Part shown: piece by piece, positions 10,586-23,421 of the stretch | Layout: each line of letters starts with the position of its first letter | Position numbering within the stretch: position 1 is the stretch's first letter | DNA from: Trematomus loennbergii | Taxonomy: Eukaryota; Chordata; Actinopteri; Perciformes; Nototheniidae | Assembly: GCA_012861695.1 (NCBI GenBank) | Contig: JAAOOA010000168.1 | Coordinates: 524,001-588,000, forward strand | DNA length: 64,000 nt | Direction of reading: 5' to 3' | The notes under the pieces: generated by a model | The model's input: the letters and a program-made list of their open reading frames with translations, nothing else | The model's database searches: none | What the model was told of the DNA's origin: nothing | Program-made: the position numbers and the translations under genes

Positions 10586-10850
10586 TTAATCAAAATGTCT
10601 GTAAAGGTGCCAGAGTTAGCTATTTTCATCTGTCAAGTCAACTTCAACGATAATACTTTAATGGTCAGATCAGGTCTGAAATGCTCCTTTCATCACAGCA
10701 GCTCCATGTGTAACATCAACAGACAAATATCAAGACACAATACGTGAACAACAAACATGTAACATAACAGCAGGATCAGTGAGAGCTGCTCAAAGAGCCT
10801 TCAGCGTGCATCTGATCTGGAGCTCTGTGTTTACTGAGAGGACCGACTGG

Positions 10851-11100
10851 AGCACAAAGGATGCTTCAGTCTGACTTTTATTGAATCTCCATCAGATGGT
10901 AGCAGTTCAGATTCTCTGCTCAGAGCATGCTGTGGGTCCCAGGTGATGCTGTTGGAGCCTCTCAGGTTATTATGGGATGCTGAGTCAGAAAGCCTCTGGC
11001 AGGGTGGACCAACAATCTTTGAGCAGATAAAATAAGACGGACCTTTATTAATCCCTGTGGGGAAATTCAGTATTACAGGACCGCACAGATTCACATAGAT
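10851..11100 (-). mobile_element. Rex1/CR1-like LINE 3' end
   Basis: On the minus strand a short frame carries LLPS-type residues (SRESELLPSDG) resembling the region after the reverse transcriptase in Rex1/CR1-type elements. A typical 3' end, CCCCACAGGGATTAATAAAG, follows near 11040-11070. Strongly 5'-truncated. Confidence 0.5.
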
Positions 11101-12740
11101 TAGAGATTAATAACTTAAAGATAAAATCAAAGATACAAATAAAATTATATACAGTTAAGTAACTTTAAAGATCTCCTATCATGCTATTTTTAGGCATATA
11201 TTATGGGTCTCAGATATGCTCAAACTCTTTCTCTCTCTCTCAGGTTTACCACAAGGTGAGTGTGCTAATGTCAACAGAGACCATATTACGTCCAAAACAC
11301 GTTGCTCCTTGTACTGTCTTAAACCTCATTTTATGAATTGTAAGGTGTCCTTGAGTGCTTTGAAAGGCGCCTCTAAATAGAATGAATTAATTATTATTAT
11401 TATTACACATACGAGGAGTTTGCTTTGGTTTAAATGGTGCAGAAGTTTTTTTATTTTCATTAAAACAGCAAGAAATAGTGCTTTTATATGTATATATAAC
11501 TTATTTAAACTATTTTAAGGATATGTTAAATAACATATTATGGTCTGTGAGACTGGACACAACTTCTCCATCACATCACAGTTTCAGTGATTACAGTTAT
11601 TAAAGCACTGAGAGGACAGTTTTATCTTTCTGTTTTCTAAGTCTGATCCAAAGGGTTTTCTCTCCTGTGTTTATGAGATAAGAAGAGGTGAAAAGAAAGG
11701 GAATATGTGTCTTAGTTATGTATTTAAAAAAATAAATCTCTACAAACATCACAGGGGAAAAGTTTCCAGGTGAATGGAATGAATATAAATAGATATTTCA
11801 GTTCCTAAATTAAAAAGAATCCGTTAAAAACACATTTTATTATTTATTCAGCTCCCTATTTTATTTGTAATCTGTAAAAACATTGGCAGGGAAACAAAGA
11901 TGCACGGTGACATTTTTAATTTATTATTTTCTAACCATTACTTCTAAGTTTGAGTGGTTTTCTGTGTGTTGTAGTTTTCATTTTGGCCACAAGAGGCTGA
12001 CTGTAATTTCCCCAAGCATTGTTTCCCCTCTTGTGGCGAAAATGAGTATTACATCAACAAAAGCGATGAAGTAATACATACCATCGGTACTATTTGATGG
12101 TACTTATCCTGGCTAAATCTTTTTATATCACTATTTTCAAACCAGATGTATTCTCACCTACCTCAGGAACATTATAAACACAGTACACAGAATTTAAATA
12201 ATGTTGGTTTTAGGCGTTATTAAGTCTTGTTTTCTTTGTCATTGTTTTTGACAACGGGAATCAGCTTTACGGATCAAATGATGACTTGAAAACACGTGTG
12301 AAAAATGAAGGAACTTTGACACTGTGTGACTGCATTGTACAAATGTTTAAGATTGTATAAATGTTTACTGTAAAAAAGCTTGTTTACCACACACATGTTT
12401 ACATTAGTATTGACTACATTAAAATACGCACAAAAATAAATATCTTCTCTATTTGTTTAAGGGTAAACTATTTCATGGACGCTGAAGATTTGGACAAACG
12501 TTGTTTAAATATGAGTCAATATGTTTTAGGGGTTATTTTCTGCTGCAGATCTTTGGTGCTTTTATTGTATTTAAAGTTGGAAGATATTCATCATTATGCT
12601 TTTAGTTCTCCAAAATGTTCATATCTATCAGAACTTGTGTGAGTAATGAGAATTTTTGTGTTTACTTTATATACAGTATTTATTAACTGAGCACTGTTTT
12701 AGTTTGGTTATGGTGATTGTAAACTGTCACATTTGTAATA
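11101..12740. other. Mostly unrecognised AT-rich sequence
   Basis: No gene is supported. Near 11175-11220 there is a diverged relative of the MITE at 39576 (CTCCTATCATGC... GGTCTCAGATAT). Near 11335-11405 a GAAAGGCGCC(T)CTAAATA stretch ends in an ATT repeat, like a retroposon 3' tail on the plus strand. Short open frames at 11883 and 12361 have no recognisable domain. Confidence 0.45.
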
Positions 12741-12754
12741 TTAAAATATGAATT

Positions 12755-13045
12755 ATTACCAGTGGTGTAAAGTAACTAAGTACATTTACTCATAAACACT
12801 ACTTTACTTGAGTATTTCCATTGTATACTACTTAGTACTTCTACCCCTACAGTTCTGAGGTAAATGGTGTACTTTTAGTCCACTACATGTATTATAATGT
12901 TCTACTTTAGCTTGAGGAACATTTTGAATGCAGGACTTTTACTGAGTAACTCCTACACTCTGGTACTTCTACTTTTACTCAAGTACAAGATCTGAGTACT
13001 TATACTTTTACCCAAGTACAATACAACGTCTGAGTACTCTCTGGT
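12755..13045 (+). repeat. Dispersed repeat rich in ACTTTTACTCAAGTA motifs
   Basis: Starts AGTGGTGTAAAGTAACTAAG and contains many GTACTTCTAC and TACTCAAGTAC motifs. Related copies lie at about 19640-19890, 33470-33885, 36540-37085, 61131-61172 and 63720-64000. It is a common fish interspersed repeat, probably a nonautonomous element; I cannot assign the family. Confidence 0.6.
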
Positions 13046-13178
13046 AATAATATTGTTTTATATTTTTGATTCATGTGTTTTCGTATCTGAAGTTAAAACT
13101 CAAATTCCAGCTTCTCAGTTATATAAGTGCAACTTTGTATCACTGTGTTTTTCCCTACAGAGCTCAGAGGCTGACAGA

Positions 13179-13179
<1 letters not shown>

Positions 13180-13213
<34 letters not shown>
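13180..13213. repeat. (CA)n microsatellite
   Basis: Uninterrupted CA dinucleotides flanked by two copies of GCTCAGAGGCTGACAGAGA, a short duplication around the tract. Confidence 0.95.
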
Positions 13214-13215
<2 letters not shown>

Positions 13216-13338
13216 TGGTGCTCAGAGGCTGACAGAGATTCACAGCGCACTTAATTTTCTCCGGAGAAACTTGTTATTACACGTTTAAAAATCTCACGAA
13301 AATTCCACCACAGCAGCAGCAGCCAATCCCAACAGAGC

Positions 13339-14730
<1,392 letters not shown>

Positions 14731-15057
14731 GGGGGGGAAAAAAACCTTTTTGACTGTTTGCGCTCATCCTAATTTTCAGCCTTGATGTAACAACATTCAT
14801 AATTAAGTAAGGTAACACCCTTTTCACCCCGGTTACACTTTTCATTTGCCCTGTACGATGGGCGCTGTAAGTGATGAAATGGGGGGTGTTGGCTTATCAG
14901 CGCCCGCAGCTCACAGCCAAAGTGGGCGTGGGAGCGAGCGAGAGAGATAAATGCAATTTATGTAAACAAAATATTTCCAAGGCACTCCTTATAATTATTT
15001 GGATAAACAGGTTTGAAATCATTTCAATGTATACTATAGGACAGTAAACCAAAAATA
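14731..15057. repeat. Direct repeat, copy 1
   Basis: Shares its sequence with 15745-16030, starting at the G-run plus AAAAAAACCTTTTTGACTG and ending at ACCAAAAATA. It has about 40 bp (near 14890-14930) that copy 2 lacks. The two copies flank 690 bp with no coding content. The pair may be LTRs of a small noncoding element or a local duplication. Confidence 0.75.
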
Positions 15058-15744
15058 TCGTTTAAAACTTGAGAGATATAAAAATATGCATAAATAAATG
15101 TTAACTAGGTAAATAAGATATGAATGAACAACAAAAATAAAAGTTACATTTATTTGTTATTGGCTATGGTTGTTGGTTATGTTCACATATTTGGTTATTA
15201 AAATGTAAACCGATCTTTTTCATATGGTGTTTAGAGTTGTACCCCCTAGATCTAGTCTCTAGTAATGTGTGCTTAAAGTGCACCAGATTGAAGCATTTTA
15301 CTTTGTACATTTTCAAACATTTCTTTCCGGGGGGGCATACCCCCGGACCCCCCTACTGGATGTGACGTCCACACCCCAATTAAAACATGTTCATACAATA
15401 CTGAATACATTTGAAGCCTTTTTGATGTATATTACCTATGTCAATAAGTTTCAGTTTTTGTAGTGTATTGGTCTTTTGAAGAGATTTTTCATTTATTCTT
15501 TATATATTCTATTGTGTATTGCTGGGATACTTTTATCTTTTCTACTGAACGATTGAAGTAAATGTGGGAAGCGTTTAACAACAGCCATTTACTTCAAAGA
15601 TTTTTCTCAATGTTATTCTTATTTGTGTTAATCCTGGAAGAATGCCAGAAAAAAAGACATTCTCTTCAAGAATAAAAAAAAACATGACATTAGTAATTGT
15701 GATAACAAATTAAACAAGTTCTGGGGGCGCTGCGCTGGCAGCTC

Positions 15745-16030
15745 CGGGGGGAAAAAAACCTTTTTGACTGTTTGCGCTCATCCTAATTTTCAGCTTTGAT
15801 GTAACAACATTCATAATTAAGTAAAGGTAACACCCTTTTCACCCCGGTTACACTTTTCATTCTCCCTGTACGATGGGCGCTGTAAGTGATGAAGTGGGGG
15901 GTGGGAGCGAGCGAGAGAGATAAATGCAATTTATGTAAACAAATATTTCCAAGGCACTCCTTTATAATTATTGGGATAAACAGGTTTGAAATCATTTCAA
16001 TGTATACTATAGGACAGTAAACCAAAAATA
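15745..16030. repeat. Direct repeat, copy 2
   Basis: See copy 1 at 14731-15057. Similarity stops abruptly at 16030, where GC-rich retroelement sequence begins, so 16030/16031 is a breakpoint. Confidence 0.75.
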
Positions 16031-17292
16031 CCAACGAAGGCGAGGGCATCCCCACCGGAGGGCGGGTGGCGGGCCGGAACGGGCCGTCGTCAGGGGGCCG
16101 CAGAAAGCAGGGTCGCTGTGTCGAGACCAGGGGACGGGCGTGAAAAACCCGGTGGTCCCCAGCGGGGAGGAGCGCTGCCCGGCCGCAGGCGAAGGCACAG
16201 CAGCAGCGGGTACGAAGTCCTCGGGAGGAAGGAGCCGTGTCCCCGGGAGGAAGGAGCCGTGGACAGGGGAGAGGCCAGACGGGGCGCCGTCGAGGCGAAC
16301 CGTGAGCCGCGGTTAGAGGTGAGGCCAGGCAGGGTCCCGAAGCGCGCCACCCACGGGCCGATGAAGGCATGGGCGACGTCCGGAACCGCCGAGGCGAGGG
16401 AAGAGGCGAGGCCAGGCAGGGTCCCGAAGCGCGCCACTGTGTGACGTCCGAAGCCGCCGTCGAGGTGGTGAAACAGCGAGAGGGTCCACACGAGGCCGAC
16501 CAGCCATGGTCGAACCTCCTCTCCGGCACCAGAAAAAGCTCAAAAGGTCGTCCTGTCCACGAACAAAAACAGGTGGGCGAAATAGCGAGAGGATCCACGC
16601 GAGGCCGACCAGACATGATCGAACCTCCTCTCCGGCACCACAAAAAACAAAGACAAAAAAAAAAAAACAGTCGGATGTCGATAGCCGCTGGTAGCTGCTA
16701 GACATGTCAGCCGGTGCTAGCAGTCGTCGCTAGCCGTTGGTAGCAGCTAGCCGTTAGCTGTCGTGGCTAGCTGTCGTTAGCCGTCGAGGCCAGCCGGTCT
16801 CGACGGCCGGTAGTCGCTGTCGTCGTCGCCCCGGAGCCCCTGCTAGGCGGCGAGCCCCCACCAGGGAAGGTGCTGCAGCGAGCAGTGGCAAGCACCCCGG
16901 AGGAAAATCGCGGGGCGGCCAGGAGGAACCGGCCAGCATCTTCGGCCAAAGCGCGGTGCTCAACACTAGCCGAGCGAGCTAGCGCAGCCCGGACACGCAG
17001 ATCATGAAGAACCAGCTCCACGAGGCAGAAGTCGGGTCCCTCCATACCTAGCAGGTCGTGCATCGTCCCCTCGTAGCAGGAAGGCTTGCTGCCCTCCAGT
17101 GCCGAGACGAAGCGGGAATGGTGAGCGACGTCCCCAGCCATTCCGTGGGGCGCACCGAGCCTCAGTCCGTGCGCACGTGGCAGCAACGGAGGTCCCCAAA
17201 AATCTCCGGCATTTCGAGAAAAGCAGAGTCTGCTTTTTGCCGTGTTCGGTACAGTCCCGGAACCTTCGCGAGACTTATGTCAGGGTCACCAC
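16031..17292 (-). mobile_element. Internal remnant of a minus-strand LTR retrotransposon
   Basis: GC-rich sequence sharply different from its AT-rich surroundings. Right next to the LTR at 17293 the minus strand reads G then TGGTGACCCTGAC, a good primer-binding-site position and shape. Further in are open frames without recognisable domains; one could be the start of gag. Near 16316-16345/16404-16435 and 16480-16630 there are internal tandem duplications of roughly 90-115 bp. The 3' part and second LTR are missing. Confidence 0.5.
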
Positions 17293-17535
17293 TGTAGTGC
17301 CGAGAGAAGGGAGTCGGAGGCGGTGCATCGAAGGTGCAAATCTGAACTTTACTGAGCAGCAGAAATGTACATGCTATCGTGTCGCAGCACGAGAACAGAA
17401 GAGAAAGAGAAAGCGGAGGACACACAGTAGGTACCCCGGAGGTACCGTCAACATATGTGTCCGGGCGGAAACAATACCCCCAACCTGTAGTTCCATGTGT
17501 GAATTATGTACCCTAGTTAAATAGTGGTCACTACA
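17293..17535 (-). repeat. 243-bp LTR with 7-bp inverted ends
   Basis: Bounded by TGTAGTG at 17293 and CACTACA at 17535, a perfect 7-bp inverted pair with TG...CA ends. A primer-binding-site-like TGGTGACCC lies one base inside. The orientation is minus, so this would be the 5' LTR. No partner LTR is in the window. Confidence 0.6.
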
Positions 17536-17721
17536 ACAGCATGTTTACTTGTACTGGTTTATTTTCACACTGTTTTAATATATTTATTTCAATAACTTTG
17601 TTGAGATTTTTTTAGCTTTATTTGTATCTCACTGAACATATGTGAACTTGTTCAGCTGATAAGGCTGGTTATGAAACAGAGAAGGGGGGGGGGGGGCTGC
17701 AGACAGGAAGGGAGGGAAGTT

Positions 17722-17733
17722 GAAAGTGAAAGT
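17722..17733 (+). promoter_or_regulatory. ISRE-like motif upstream of the NLR leader exon
   Basis: GAAAGTGAAAGT fits the GAAANNGAAA core bound by interferon regulatory factors. It lies about 70 bp upstream of a splice donor that appears to end the NLR 5' exon. A single motif match is weak on its own; the position in front of an immune gene raises its value. Confidence 0.4.
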
Positions 17734-17800
17734 ATGAAGTCAGACTTGTCAAGAGTGCCAAACGCCATTTTACAGCTCAACGGAGCAGGAGGACAACAGG
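17734..17800 (+). other. Probable noncoding 5' exon of the NLR gene
   Basis: Ends at CAGG/GTGAGT (donor at 17801), a strong 5' splice site. The last part and the following intron start (17789-17870) are repeated at 62229-62320 with the donor kept. This conservation between two copies suggests a real leader exon. The transcription start is unknown and no TATA box is evident. Confidence 0.4.
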
Positions 17801-18187
17801 GTGAGTGTTAACACCAGGCTCTGCTTTAGATCCACATTTACTCTGTTTTACTGGATGTCAGAACAACAGCGTCCTATAGAGTGGCGAAGTCCCTCCCACT
17901 TACTTCCGGGGTATGGGACCTTATTTCGGAAAAATTATGCATTGAAGTCAATGGGGAGAGAAAACTTATCTTTCGATCCCGTTTGAATTGTGCCATGAAT
18001 TACACATATGATGTTTGTCAATCTTAAAAAATCATTTCCATGTAAAAAAAGTCACAGTTTGTCTTAAAACTGTTGAAATATAAGACTTTGAAAATACGAA
18101 ACTAGAAAGACTACAAATCCCAGAGTCGCGTAAGTGATGTCACAATTGAGACACTACGATACACGTATAATACCGTATATATACGAT

Positions 18188-18224
18188 CAGCGCCATATAG
18201 ATAGAATCTATCTATATGGCGCTG
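18188..18224. repeat. 37-bp perfect hairpin inside the THAP MITE
   Basis: Two 18-base arms around one base: CAGCGCCATATAGATAGA and its complement. A slightly decayed version is present at the matching place in copy 2 (22155-22190). Confidence 0.85.
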
Positions 18225-18248
18225 GCTCAGATAGATAACTTTCACAAG

Positions 18249-18350
18249 ATGCCTGTGTGCTTAGTACCAGGTTGTTATTATACCAGCAATGAGTCTTGCT
18301 TGTTCTTTCGCTTCCCGTCTGATGAAAGAGGAGTGTGTAGATCAAGTTAG
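18249..18350 (+). pseudogene. THAP zinc-finger N-terminal fragment
   Basis: A 33-codon frame opens with MPVCLVPGC, then reaches FFRFPSDER. This matches the start of THAP domains (C-x2-4-C, then a conserved F-x-F-P). THAP domains are DNA-binding modules found in P-element and some Kolobok transposases and in host THAP genes. The second zinc pair (C, H) and the AVPTIF box are absent, so it cannot fold alone; it looks like a first exon kept in the MITE. Copy 2 keeps the same start on the minus strand at 22127. Confidence 0.6.
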
Positions 18351-19262
18351 CTACCTAGCTAGTAGCTAGCACGTTAGTTAGCATTACAGCCTTGTCATTT
18401 TTATTAGCCTTAACATGAAGTAACATTAAGTAACCAAAATGTTAAACAGTAAGAGTAGTAGTCATATTTCGTGAACCCTTTGAATTGTACTGTCACCGGT
18501 GTGATCATTCTATAATACACCATTTAAGCCCGGGGGAGAAATGCTAACGCTAACGCTAGCGATCTTCTCTACTTCATGCTATCTGCACAAATGGTTGACA
18601 TTAAACATTAAAACGACCGGGCAGTTCAGAGAGAATCGAAGGTAGGCAGGCAGGCAGCTTTGCATGACATTCTTCAGGACGTGTTCATTGTGGTGATAGT
18701 GTGAGGGTAGCCAATCGGTTTGTTGACAGTAGTGACGGCCATCTTGGTGACGTGTGTTGTTCTGTGAGACCAGAGATGTAGTTCATTGAGCGGTTCACAC
18801 AAACAAATGTGTTACTTCACAGTTTTACGACACATTTTATTTTTTTTGACTTGCAAAATTATCTTTTAAATTGACAAACATCATATGTGTAATTCGTGGC
18901 ACAATTCAAACGGGATCGAAAGATAATCTTTCTCTCTCCATTGACTTCAATGCATAACTTTTCCGAAATAAGGTCCCATGGGGCTCAACCGGAAGGGGAG
19001 GGACTTCGCCACTCTATAGTCCAATGAGACTTCTCCAAGTGTTGTAAACTTGTTTTATTGCTGTTTCTGATTCATCAAAGCAACATAATATGTGACAGCC
19101 CAGCGCAATCTAAATGGAGAGCGGCCTGTCTGACTGATTTGATGTATTTGAACCAAGTTTATTTTATGATGGTTTAGATCAGGGGTGTCAAACTCACAGC
19201 CCGCCACTTCATTTTATGTGGCCCACAAGAGCTTGCAAATAATATAATACGTTTATTATAAG

Positions 19263-20843
19263 CAGGGTTCTTACACTTTTCCAAAGTCAAATTCAAGCAC
19301 TTTTCAAGCATTTTCAAGGTGCATCTTCAAGCTTTTCAAGCATCTTACAGCTGTTGTAAATTACATATTTATATACACATACTTATACTCAAATGATTAT
19401 TCCCTACCTCACATTAAATCAGATGTTCTTTATGCTATAAACAACCAAATGTGTGTTTCATAATAGCATTCTACATGAGGATGAAAAATTAAAAATGTTA
19501 GAAAAGAAAAACTAAGTTTAATATTTCAAAATGAGTGACCCATCTGTACGTAGACTGGGCATCCCATATAACCTGGCTGAGCCAATATAAAACAATCAGC
19601 CAAATAACTTTTCAATATATTATTGATTACTATTTTTGAGGTACTTTTAGGTTGGCAGTAAACACAATTCAGAGGTACATGGTGTACTTTGACTCCACTA
19701 CATGTATTTAATACCTTTAGTTACTTCACAGATGTGGATGAATGATGTGAAATATAATCAAGTGTTAAATCAGACTTTAGTTCTACCTGGAGTAAATCCA
19801 CAAGCTACTCTGTAGTATACAAAGTCATTCAAACTAGCTGCAACTTTACCAGCTTTGATAACACTTTCATGATCAATCATTATAAAACATATCATATACA
19901 ATTATTAGTGATGCTCCGATCGCCAATTGTGGAGCCGATCGCCGGAATCAGTATCGGCCGATACCGATATCGCTCTCTTTCTCCTCTCTCCCCCTCTCTC
20001 TCTCCCTCTCTCCCCCCTCTCTCTCTCTCTGACAGCCGTCAGTATCTCCTGCAGCCCACTGATCCAGTAATGAGCGACCTGACAGTGAAGAATAAATATA
20101 TGTATAACTAGTTTAGCTTGTTCCAGAGGTAGATAAAATAGCTAAGTGTGTTAGGTCTAACTCTTAATGTGTGTTCTGCTCCGCTCACCGGTCCGTCACA
20201 GCGGGTGGAGCTGCAGGATTTCTGCTTCACACACACGTTGCATACCGCTATTTTATTGTCATTTTCGGACACTTAAAATACTGCAGACTAGTGAAGCCAT
20301 TTTGGCGAGCTTGTACAGAGAAAAGTGTCATGTATTTTACATGCAACGATAGCCTAATCTAAAATGCTCTACTATGGCGTACCTTTCGTGTGGTGTGTGG
20401 CTCGTCAGCGCAGACTCTCGCATCGTTATTGTTGCACACTTTGCAGGAGGCTACTCTTGGGCTTCGCTTGACCCTCGTCTTAGCCATGGCTTGTATTTGT
20501 CTTCTGCTAGCCAACGCTCGTTGAAACGGCAACCTCCTGGCATACTGTCATTTATCACTCTCATCAGAATGCCCAGGTCACACACGTAACAAAAACTTGC
20601 CGGTCACGCGCATAGCGCGGGAAGGCCGGAGCGGAGCTGTTTTATGTAAAGCGAAGCAATTAAGCGCGCTCAGACTTCTTTATTTTCTTTTAATCTAAAA
20701 AGCGAAGTAAAGCATTTACAATTTCAAGCACTTTATCCCAAATTCAAGCACCATTCCCAAAATCTAAGCACTTTTCAAACCTTGAAAACACCTCGTACAA
20801 TTTCAAGCATTTTCAAGGATTTCCAGCACCCGTACGCACCCTG
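19263..20843. mobile_element. hAT-like MITE nested in 19180-23576
   Basis: Ends CAGGGTTCTTAC and GTACGCACCCTG, with CAAGCATTTTCAAG-type motifs at both sides. Flanked by TATAAG (19257-19262 and 20844-20849). It contains its own insertions: a dispersed-repeat piece at 19640-19890 and a sequence with GGCCGATACCGATAT near 19955, plus a CT-rich tract at 19975-20030. Confidence 0.75.
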
Positions 20844-21023
20844 TATAAGGTTACGTGCTGCTTTACAGGAGCGCGTTGCCCATAAACTACATGTCCTACA
20901 ATGCATCTCATTTGTGAGATGCGCACTGAAGAGACTTGCAATTACTTGTAATTATGTGCCCTAGACTTCTGCTTTCAGACGTAGTTAATTATGAAGTTAT
21001 TACCCTATCTGATAATAATCTAA

Positions 21024-23421
21024 CAGGGTTGCCAACTCTCACGCATCTGGCTTGTGACACACGCTTTCACTCTCAATCTCACGCTCTCACGCTGCCCAAA
21101 CTATTTTCACGCCAAAAACAAGAATACCGAAGACTAGAAACGGTTTTGAAAACGTTTGTCACGTAGTGATCGTCTTCTCAATAGAACATCTTTGATAATG
21201 TCTTCTGGCCAATCAGAATCACGATAACGGCGTGGTGTTGTTGCAGGAAGTCCCGACGGAGAATACTTTTGCGGTATACATCTCTATACATCAATGAAAT
21301 AAGACCCCACGGTTTGATGATTGATAGGTGTGTCTTTCATTTTGACACACAGAACAATAGAGTGGCGAAGTCCCTCCCCTTCCGGGTGAGCTCCATGGGA
21401 CCTTATTTCGGAAAAGTTATGCATTGAAGTCAATGGAGAGAGAAAGATTATCTTTCGATCCCGTTTGAATTGTGCCACGAATTACACATATGATGTTTGT
21501 CAATTTAAAAGATAATTTTGCAAGTCAAAAAAAATAAAATGTGTCGTAAAACTGTGAAGTAACACATTTGTTTGTGTGAACCGCTCAATGAACTACATCT
21601 CTGGTCAAAAAACAACACACGTCCCAAGATGGCCGTCACTACTGTCTTGTCAACAAAACGATTGACTTCCCTCACTATTACCACAATGAAACACGTCCTG
21701 AAGAATGTCATACAAAGCTGCCTGCCTGCCTTCCTTTGATTCTCTCTGAACTGCCCGTCGTTTAATGTTTAATGTCAACCATTTGTGCAGATAGCATGAA
21801 GTAGAGAAGATCGCTAGCGTTAGCGTTAGCATTTATCCCCCGGGCTAAATGGTGTATTATAGAATGATCACACCGGTGACAGTACTCTTCAAAGGGTTCA
21901 CAAAATATGACTACTACCTTACTGTTTAACATTGTGGGTTACTTAATGTTACTTCATGTTAAGGCTAATAAAAATGACAAGGCTGTAATGCTAACTAACG
22001 TGCTAGCTACTAGCTAGGTAGCTAACTTGATCAAGCCACTCCTGGTCCTTTCATCAGACGGGAAGCAAAATAACGAGCAAGACCCATTGCTGGTATAATA
22101 ACAACCTGGTACTAAGCACACAGGCATCTTGTAAAGTTATCTTATCTTAGCCAGCGCCATATAGATAGATTATATCTATATTGCGCTGATCTTAGGTATC
22201 TGAATGGTGGAGGAAAACAATTGTGACATCACTTACGCGACTCTGGGATTTGTAGTCTTTCTAGTTACGTATTTTTCATAGTCTTATATTTCAACAGTTT
22301 TACGACAAACTGTGACTTTTTTTACATGGAAATGATTTTTAAGATTGACAAACATCATATGTGTAATTCATGGCACAATTCAAACGGGATCGAAAGATAA
22401 GTTTTCTCTCCCCATTGACTTCAATGCATAATTTTCCGAAATAAGGTCCCATACCCCGGAAGTAAGTGGGAGGGACTTCGCCACTCTATGGGGCTTATCC
22501 ACCCTTATCCACAATGTAAAGTAATTCACACAGCCTCTTCCCTCTTCTCTCTGTGAGGAGCAGCAGGTTCAGCTTTCAGAACAAAGTAACAAAAAACTAA
22601 AATGCCATTCATTTTTTTAAATATGTCGTGTAGTAATAGATTTATTTATTTTTCTTCTCAAGAGAGTACCAGAATGTGTATTTTATGTTAGTATTTAAAA
22701 AATCTCCTGGGGGAGAATCCCCCCAGACCCCCCCGCAGGGGTTGGGTTTTCAGCATGTCAACTCTTTCACCTGTGGGGAAATTGCAGGATTGGCTCCAGT
22801 CGCCCTTTTTATTTACTACAAGACAAATGTGCCTTTTTATTTCATACAGTTCAATTTGGATTGAGACAGGGAAATAATCTAAACCTCACGCGTGGCGTTT
22901 CACTGTCGGGGGGAGCGTGTATGTAATTACATTGCAAATACTGACTTGAGCCCCACCACTGTATGGGTTAGCCCTACCATAGATTACGCAACAAAAATAC
23001 TCTGGAGCCGCAACTGCCGACACGTATTGCGCATGCGCAGATCTAAGATCCAGTAGAAATGATAAAAAAGTAAAAGTCTGCTGCTTATTGTTCTACTAGG
23101 CCAAAATAGAGTCAAAGAGTATATGAGAGTGAGAGTGTGTTAATTAATGTATTTGGCAGTTTGGAGTAAGTCTGTAGATTTGTTTGTGTGTGTGTTTCAT
23201 AGGCCTCTCACGATAATTAATTTTGTTGGATACATTTTCATTATTTTATTATTATCCATTATTGTGTATTTGTATATATTGTATATATATCCTATATATA
23301 TGCTAAGATCCCGCTGCTGACACGATAGCAGTCATTTCGTGCGCATATGTGTAATTAAACCGAATTAAACCCATGATATCAAAATCTCACTCCAGCCAGG
23401 TACCCACAGTTGGCAACCCTG
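21024..23421. mobile_element. hAT-like MITE with the second THAP MITE inside it
   Basis: Ends CAGGGTTGCCAACT and AGTTGGCAACCCTG; flanked by ATCTAA on both sides (21018-21023 and 23422-23427). The THAP MITE copy 2 at 21360-22486 is inserted in it. A G/C hairpin near 22705-22735 (CCCCCCAGACCCCCC) suggests further debris. Confidence 0.75.
21360..22486 (-). mobile_element. THAP-exon-carrying MITE, copy 2 (inverted)
   Basis: A 1127-bp reverse-complement relative of 17879-19014, with the same GAGTGGCGAAG ends. Flanks are AATA and TATG, each one base from TATA. The THAP start frame lies on the minus strand from 22127, with MPVCLVPGCYYTSNG then a changed LFCFP. The two copies are 2.3 kb apart in opposite orientation. 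Confidence 0.8.

Larger units (their letters stand above)
17879..19014 (+). mobile_element. THAP-exon-carrying MITE, copy 1
   Basis: A 1136-bp element with inverted ends longer than 150 bp starting GAGTGGCGAAGTCCCTCCC. It is flanked by TATA on both sides (17875-17878 and 19015-19018). The paralogous sequence at 62311-62330 lacks it (GTCCTAGAGTCC), confirming the ends and a 4-bp target duplication. Inside are a 37-bp hairpin and a small THAP-like open frame. No transposase core remains, so it is nonautonomous. The 4-bp TATA duplication does not fit the 8 bp of P elements; a Kolobok-like origin (normally TTAA) is possible but unproven. Confidence 0.8.

Noticed and set aside
15783..16705. Several long overlapping frames on both strands
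   Set aside because: High GC content and internal duplications leave all frames open by chance; no domain or consistent start.
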